In this document: positions 60,289-64,000 of the stretch, one piece after another
Numbering within the stretch: the stretch's first letter is position 1
Layout: the number at the start of each line of letters is the position of its first letter
Assembly (NCBI RefSeq): GCF_009908165.1
Contig: NZ_JAAAUC010000006.1
Span: 62,001 to 126,000 of the forward strand
Source of the DNA: Frigidibacter albus
Lineage (GTDB): Bacteria > Pseudomonadota > Alphaproteobacteria > Rhodobacterales > Rhodobacteraceae
Reading direction: 5' to 3'
DNA length: 64,000 nucleotides
Notes under the pieces: model-generated
The model's database searches: none
What the model was told of the DNA's origin: nothing
What the model saw: the letters and a program-made list of their open reading frames with translations, nothing else
Position numbers and translations under genes: made by a program

Positions 60289-60326
60289 GGACAGGGCCGG
60301 GGGCAGGGATGCCTCCGGCCCTGTCC
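60289..60326 (+). terminator. Hairpin after secA
   Basis: 12 bp perfect stem (60289-60300 with 60315-60326) and a 14 nt loop, 24 bp after the secA stop. Followed by CTTGTGG rather than a T-tract, so termination is uncertain. Confidence 0.5.
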
Positions 60327-60413
60327 CTTGTGGCCCCTGTGCTTCTGGTCGCTAGGGGTGGCGACCGCCCCGCGCCGAAAACGCCCCCACATGGCCGCGC
60401 TCGCGCCGCTTTT

Positions 60414-60436
60414 CCCAAGCATTAACGATGCTTGGG
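60414..60436 (+). promoter_or_regulatory. Hairpin just upstream of the gene at 60455
   Basis: CCCAAGCAT (60414-60422) and ATGCTTGGG (60428-60436) pair perfectly around TAACG. It ends 18 bp before the start codon and 4 bp before the ribosome-site region (AGGTGGAG, 60443-60450). Confidence 0.4.
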
Positions 60437-60454
60437 GTTGGCAGGTGGAGACGG

Positions 60455-61351
60455 ATGATGATGGTTTCCCGGACGCAGATGGTGATGGCAGCGGTGGCCT
60501 TGGTGGTTGCTGGCAGCAGCGGATACATGTTGCAGGACGGCGCACCGCTGGTCGCGCCGACGCGGATCGTTGCGCTGTCGGCGGCGCTGGACAGTGCGGC
60601 AGTGCCCGTCGATCTGGCTGTGCCGGCCTTGCCGCCCCTTCCGGATGTCGCAATGCGGAAGGCCGACCAGCCGTTGCCGGTGCTGCCCGAGTCGGGGGCG
60701 CCGCAGGGTTGCGCGCCGGCGATGCTGACGCTGTCGCCCTTGCCGGGCGCGATGATCGGTGTGGCGGTAGAGGCGCCCTGCCGCGAGGGCGAGCGGCTGG
60801 AGATTTTCCATGCGGGGCTTGGCTTTGCGGTACGGCTGTCGGACCAGGCGAGCTGGCAGGGGGCGGTGCCCGCGCTGACCGGGGAGGCCGCGATTGCCCT
60901 GCGGTTCGAGGCGGGGGATGAGCTGCTGGGGCGGATGCGGCTGGCCGATTTGCCGGGGCTGGTGCGGGTCGGGGTGGAGTGGCGCGGGACGGAGCCGCTG
61001 GAGCTGCACGCCTATGAGAACGGGGCCGCGTTCGGCGCGCCAGGGCATGTGCATGCCGGGGCGCCGGAGGGACGGTTGATGGTGCTGGGGGATGCCACGA
61101 TGGCGCGGCCGATGCAGGCGCAGGTCTATACCGCGCCCGCTGGGGGCGCCGTGGCGCTGGAGATTGCCACCGAGATCGGGCCGCAGAGCTGCGGCAAGCC
61201 CTTGGAGGCGAAGGTTTTTCGGGCCGAGGCGGGCGCGCCTGCGGTGCTGACGGCGATCACGCTGGAGCTGCCGGGATGCGCCCAGCTGGGCGGCTATGTG
61301 GTGATGCCACTGCCGGGGCTGGCGGCGCGGCGGCTGGCGCTGGCAGACTGA
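60455..61351 (+). CDS. Unknown exported or membrane-anchored protein
   Basis: 298 residues. N-terminal hydrophobic helix (about 9-25, VMAAVALVVAGSSGYML) followed by a Pro/Ala-rich linker and a soluble, beta-rich region with four Cys (in QGCAPAML, EAPCREGE, QSCGKPL and PGCAQLGG) that could form disulfides in the periplasm. Position directly after secA, same strand, is common in Rhodobacteraceae, where it is sometimes labelled translocase by proximity alone; nothing in the sequence supports that. Start is one of three consecutive ATGs (60455, 60458, 60461). Convergent with radC, 3 bp apart. Confidence 0.7.
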   Translation: MMMVSRTQMVMAAVALVVAGSSGYMLQDGAPLVAPTRIVALSAALDSAAVPVDLAVPALPPLPDVAMRKADQPLPVLPESGAPQGCAPAMLTLSPLPGAMIGVAVEAPCREGERLEIFHAGLGFAVRLSDQASWQGAVPALTGEAAIALRFEAGDELLGRMRLADLPGLVRVGVEWRGTEPLELHAYENGAAFGAPGHVHAGAPEGRLMVLGDATMARPMQAQVYTAPAGGAVALEIATEIGPQSCGKPLEAKVFRAEAGAPAVLTAITLELPGCAQLGGYVVMPLPGLAARRLALAD

Positions 61352-61354
61352 TCC

Positions 61355-62119
61355 TCACAGCAGACCCTGCGCGCGGAAGCTGAGTTCGCGGCTTTTGCCG
61401 ATGATCAGATGGTCATGCAGGGTGATGCCCATCACCTGCGCCGCGTCCTGGATCTGGCCGGTGACGGTGATGTCCTGATCGGACGGCGTTGGGTCGCCCG
61501 AGGGGTGGTTATGCACCAGGATCAGCGCGCTGGCGTTGAGTTCGAGCGCGCGTTTGACCACTTCCCGAGGATAGACGGGGACGTGGTCGACGGTGCCCTT
61601 CGCCTGCTCCTCATCGGCGATCAGTACGTTCTTGCGGTCTAGATAGAGCACGCGGAACTGCTCGGTCTCGCGGTGGGCCATGGCGGTGTGGCAATAGTCC
61701 AGAAGCGCGTTCCATGAGGAAAGAACCTGCCGGTTCAAGACCTTGGCGCGTGCCATGCGCTGCGCCGCGGCCTCCACGATCTTCAACTCCTGCACCACGG
61801 CGTCGCCCACGCCCTGCACCTCGGCCAGCCGATGGGCGGGGGCGGTGATGACGCGGTTGAAGTCGCCGAAGCAATCCAGCAGGCGGCGGGCGAGGGGTTT
61901 GACGTCCTGCCGGGGGATGGCACGGAAGAGGACGAGTTCCAGCAGTTCGTAATCCGGCATAGCCGCCGCCCCGCCCTCCATGAACCGGGTACGGAGGCGC
62001 TTGCGGTGGTCGCGGATGTAGGAAGGCAGGCGGCCTTCGGGCAGGGCGGTGCCGGTGTCTTCGTCCCCGTCGAGATCGAAGAGGGTGGGGGCTTCGTGAA
62101 GGGCGCGAGTCGGGCACAT
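61355..62119 (-). CDS. radC: RadC-family JAB/MPN protein
   Basis: 254 residues with an N-terminal helix-hairpin-helix-like region (VQGVGDAVVQELKIV) and the C-terminal JAMM metal motif HNHPSGDPTPSDQD near 205-218. RadC was once linked to DNA repair, but the function is unresolved. ATG 62119 gives MCPTRALHEAPTLF; the frame stays open 210 bp upstream into phased repeats without family similarity. Confidence 0.9.
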   Translation of the reverse strand: MCPTRALHEAPTLFDLDGDEDTGTALPEGRLPSYIRDHRKRLRTRFMEGGAAAMPDYELLELVLFRAIPRQDVKPLARRLLDCFGDFNRVITAPAHRLAEVQGVGDAVVQELKIVEAAAQRMARAKVLNRQVLSSWNALLDYCHTAMAHRETEQFRVLYLDRKNVLIADEEQAKGTVDHVPVYPREVVKRALELNASALILVHNHPSGDPTPSDQDITVTGQIQDAAQVMGITLHDHLIIGKSRELSFRAQGLL

Positions 62120-62219
62120 GTGGGCAGCGTGCGGGGATGTGGTGAAGGAAAGGTTAACGGGTTTCGCGCGGACCCGTGGAAAACGGGGGTAAGGCGCTGA
62201 AAAGGCGGGGTTTTCGGGG

Positions 62220-62248
62220 TATGGAAAGCATATGGAAGTTATATGGAA
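62220..62248 (-). repeat. Three TATGGAA direct repeats at 11 bp spacing upstream of radC
   Basis: TATGGAA at 62220-62226, 62231-62237 and 62242-62248, exactly 11 bp apart, with a degenerate fourth unit (TACATAC) at 62253. Read on the radC strand the unit is TTCCATA, about 100-130 bp upstream of the radC start. They lie in the 389 bp gene-free stretch 62120-62508, which otherwise holds repeat copy 3 and the dnaJ terminator. Confidence 0.8.
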
Positions 62249-62297
62249 ACCATACATACGATTTTGGGGGGAGGCGGAGCCACGCTTGCACAGCAAA

Positions 62298-62427
62298 GGG
62301 CAGCGCCCGTCCGCCGGGTGGGCGAGCAACGGCAGTTCTGGGCGCTTTATGGTGCGGCATCTCCCACCGTCGTTCTATGCCGTGAGGGTGAGGAGCGCCC
62401 GCCCGAGGGGGCGGACGGGCGCTGCCC
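62298..62427 (-). repeat. 130 bp dispersed repeat with 18 bp terminal inverted repeats, copy 3 (inverted)
   Basis: Ends GGGCAGCGCCCGTCCGCC (62298-62315) and GGCGGACGGGCGCTGCCC (62410-62427), an exact 18 bp inverted repeat. The interior is in the opposite orientation to copies 1 and 2 (CAGTTCTGGGCGCTTTATGG matches the complement of their CCATAAAGCGCCCAGAACT). The shared flank (GGCGCCAAGGCGCCTTGATTCCGGGC) is at 62431-62456, now on the right. It lies between radC and the dnaJ terminator. Confidence 0.85.
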
Positions 62428-62458
62428 GGCGGCGCCAAGGCGCCTTGATTCCGGGCAC

Positions 62459-62485
62459 AAAAAAGGGCGCCCCGTGGGGCGCCCT
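62459..62485 (-). terminator. Rho-independent terminator of the dnaK-dnaJ transcript
   Basis: 10 bp perfect stem AGGGCGCCCC/GGGGCGCCCT (62464-62473, 62476-62485), followed on the minus strand by TTTTTT, 23 bp past the dnaJ stop. Confidence 0.88.
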
Positions 62486-62508
62486 GATGTCTTGAACTGT
62501 GGGAGGCC

Positions 62509-63663
62509 TCAGCCCTTCATTCCGTCCCAAAAACTCTTCACCTTCGAGAAGAAGGACGAGCTTTCCGGGTTGTTGTCCTCGGACAGTTTCTCGAACTCGC
62601 GCAGCAGCTCTTTTTGCCGGCTGGTGAGGTTCACCGGGGTTTCCACCGCCAGCTCGATCAGCATGTCGCCGGTGCCGCCGCCGCGCAGGGCAGGCATGCC
62701 CTTGCCGCGCAGGCGCATCTGGCGGCCGGTCTGGCTGCCCGCGGGGATCTTCACCCGGCTGCGGCCGCCGTCGATGGTGGGCACCTCGACCTCGCCGCCA
62801 AGGGCGGCGGCGGTCATGCCGACGGGGACGCGGCAGAAGAGGTTGACGCCGTCGCGTTGGAACAGCGGATGCTCGCGCACCTCGAGGAAGATGTAGAGAT
62901 CCCCGGCCGGGCCGCCGCGCATTCCGGCCTCGCCTTCGCCGGCAAGGCGGATGCGGGTGCCGGTTTCAACGCCCGCCGGGATATTGACCGAGAGCGAGCG
63001 TTCCTTTTCCACCCGGCCGGCGCCGTGGCAGACCTTGCAGGGGTTCTTGATGGTCTGGCCGAGCCCGCCGCAGGTGGGGCAGGTGCGCTCGACCGTGAAG
63101 AAGCCCTGTTGCGCCCGGACCTTGCCCATGCCCGAACAGGTGGGGCAGACGGTGGGCTCGGCGCCGCCCTCGGCTCCGGTGCCCGAGCAGGCGGTGCAGG
63201 CGACCGAGGTGGGGACGGTGATGGTCTTCTGCGCGCCGCGGAACGCCTCGTCGAGCGAGATGCGCATGTTGTAGCGCAGGTCGGAGCCGCGCTGCGCCCG
63301 CTGGCGGCCACCGGGGCCGCCGGGACCGCGGCCGCCCATGAAGTCGCCGAACAGATCCTCGAACACGTCGGAGAAAGCCGAGGCGAAATCGCCCTGACCG
63401 GCGCCGCCGGGCCCGGGGCCGCGGGGGCCGCCGCCACCTTCGAAGGCGGCATGGCCGTAGCGGTCATAGGCGGCCTTGCGGTTCTCGTCCTTCAGGACGT
63501 CATAGGCCTCGTTGATTTCCTTGAACCGTGCCTCGGCATCCGGGTTGTCCTGGTTGCGGTCGGGGTGCAGTTCCTTCGCCTTGGCCCGATAGGCCTTCTT
63601 GATCTCGTCTGCGGCCGCGCCGCGCGCGATGCCCAATGTCTCGTAATAGTCCCGCTTTGCCAT
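62509..63663 (-). CDS. dnaJ: Chaperone DnaJ
   Basis: Hsp40 co-chaperone of DnaK. J domain with HPD at 33-35, Gly/Phe-rich segment (about 75-125), four zinc-binding CxxCxGxG repeats ([32 protein letters not shown], about 148-220) and C-terminal substrate domains. 384 residues. Follows dnaK by 72 bp on the same strand; the gap holds a GC-rich imperfect hairpin (63691-63717). Confidence 0.98.
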   Translation of the reverse strand: MAKRDYYETLGIARGAAADEIKKAYRAKAKELHPDRNQDNPDAEARFKEINEAYDVLKDENRKAAYDRYGHAAFEGGGGPRGPGPGGAGQGDFASAFSDVFEDLFGDFMGGRGPGGPGGRQRAQRGSDLRYNMRISLDEAFRGAQKTITVPTSVACTACSGTGAEGGAEPTVCPTCSGMGKVRAQQGFFTVERTCPTCGGLGQTIKNPCKVCHGAGRVEKERSLSVNIPAGVETGTRIRLAGEGEAGMRGGPAGDLYIFLEVREHPLFQRDGVNLFCRVPVGMTAAALGGEVEVPTIDGGRSRVKIPAGSQTGRQMRLRGKGMPALRGGGTGDMLIELAVETPVNLTSRQKELLREFEKLSEDNNPESSSFFSKVKSFWDGMKG

Positions 63664-63735
63664 GCTGCACCCCTTGTCGGAACATGAAGGACCGGCCCGC
63701 CCGGGGGCGGACCGGCCTTGGCCGTTCCAGCGCGC

Positions 63736-64000
63736 TTAGCGGCGCTTGTTCTCGCCCAGATCCTCGAAATCGGCATCGACGATATCGTCATCCGCCGAGC
63801 GCGGTTCATCCTCGTCCTTGCCACCTTCGCTGGCCTGGGCCTTGTAGATCGCCTCGCCCAGCTTCATCGCGGCTTCGGTCAGGTTCTGGATACCGCTGCG
63901 GATCTTGCCCGCGTCCTCGGTCTTCAGCGCCTCTTCGAGCGGGCCCATCGCCAGTTCGATCGCCTCGACGGTGGAGGCATCGACCTTGTCGCCATGCTCG
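63736..64000 (-). CDS. dnaK: Chaperone DnaK, C-terminal end (continues beyond window)
   Basis: The last 87 or so residues of Hsp70, read in frame from the window end: helical lid (EHGDKVDASTVEAIELAMG), then the Gly/Asp/Glu-rich tail and the terminal DIVDADFEDLGENKRR, close to the EEVKD-type end of bacterial DnaK (DADFEEV consensus). The rest lies outside the window. Confidence 0.93.
   Translation of the reverse strand, partial: EHGDKVDASTVEAIELAMGPLEEALKTEDAGKIRSGIQNLTEAAMKLGEAIYKAQASEGGKDEDEPRSADDDIVDADFEDLGENKRR

Noticed and set aside
62120-62329. Longer N-terminus for RadC running through the 11 bp repeats
   Set aside because: The extra 70 codons show no family similarity and are made of repeat-derived sequence; MCPTRALHEAPTLF is the better start.

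Overview
The window is a 64 kb stretch of a high-GC alphaproteobacterial chromosome, most likely from the Rhodobacteraceae (Rhodobacterales). The assignment rests on gene order (dnaQ-coaE-aroE-maf | origin | hemJ-rho-mnmE-mnmG-rsmG-parA-parB-hemW-ridA-rdgB-rph-hrcA-grpE), the Rhodobacterales-type methyltransferase/comF/grxC/marR/ubiG neighbourhood, and many divergent or convergent gene pairs that nearly touch or overlap. No genus can be named from the sequence alone. I saw no tRNA, rRNA, CRISPR array, prophage or insertion-sequence transposase. Almost all of the window is core genome.

Layout. 1-3976: end of a xylulokinase, then dnaQ, coaE, aroE and maf on the minus strand. 3977-4399: a 423 bp gene-free stretch with at least eight DnaA-box-like 9-mers and an AT-rich tract, read here as the chromosomal origin. 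4400-11757: hemJ, rho, tRNA/rRNA modification genes and parAB on the plus strand, with two perfect 16 bp parS sites, one over the mnmG start and one inside rsmG. 11732-14931: DUF454, hemW, ridA, rdgB and rph on the minus strand. 15074-19567: hrcA-grpE facing mutS. 19676-23191: malic enzyme and a ribokinase-like gene, bracketed by two copies of a 130 bp repeat with 18 bp terminal inverted repeats. 23274-24951: a class IV aminotransferase with an altered active site, followed by a sulfotransferase-like gene that is preceded by four 11-bp-phased TGCAT repeats. 24985-28038: SCP2 protein, argG and ilvA. 28035-29835: divergent Hpt protein and receiver-PP2C phosphatase with a CtrA-type site between them. 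29842-38116: Nudix enzymes, Hsp33, CCA-adding enzyme, an ABC exporter pair and an RNA methyltransferase. 38206-40393: an envelope cluster (two L,D-transpeptidases, a CAP lipoprotein, a small membrane protein). 40539-49464: hemH, otsBA, methyltransferase/comF, grxC, marR, ubiG, peptidase, tspO and rimP. 49467-54260: nusA-rnpM-infB. 54365-57353: a small protein, mutT, argJ and a parvulin. 57541-64000: secA, an unknown secreted protein, radC, a third copy of the 130 bp repeat, dnaJ and the 3' end of dnaK.

Together the genes cover replication initiation and origin segregation, translation initiation, tRNA modification, the heat-shock chaperone set (hrcA, grpE, dnaJ, dnaK, hslO), haem synthesis and envelope maintenance. 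The least explained material is regulatory and intergenic: the dispersed inverted-repeat element, two separate sets of 11-bp-phased direct repeats, an attenuator-like leader before rimP, a hairpin over the grxC ribosome-binding site, an operator-like palindrome between envelope genes, and several small proteins.
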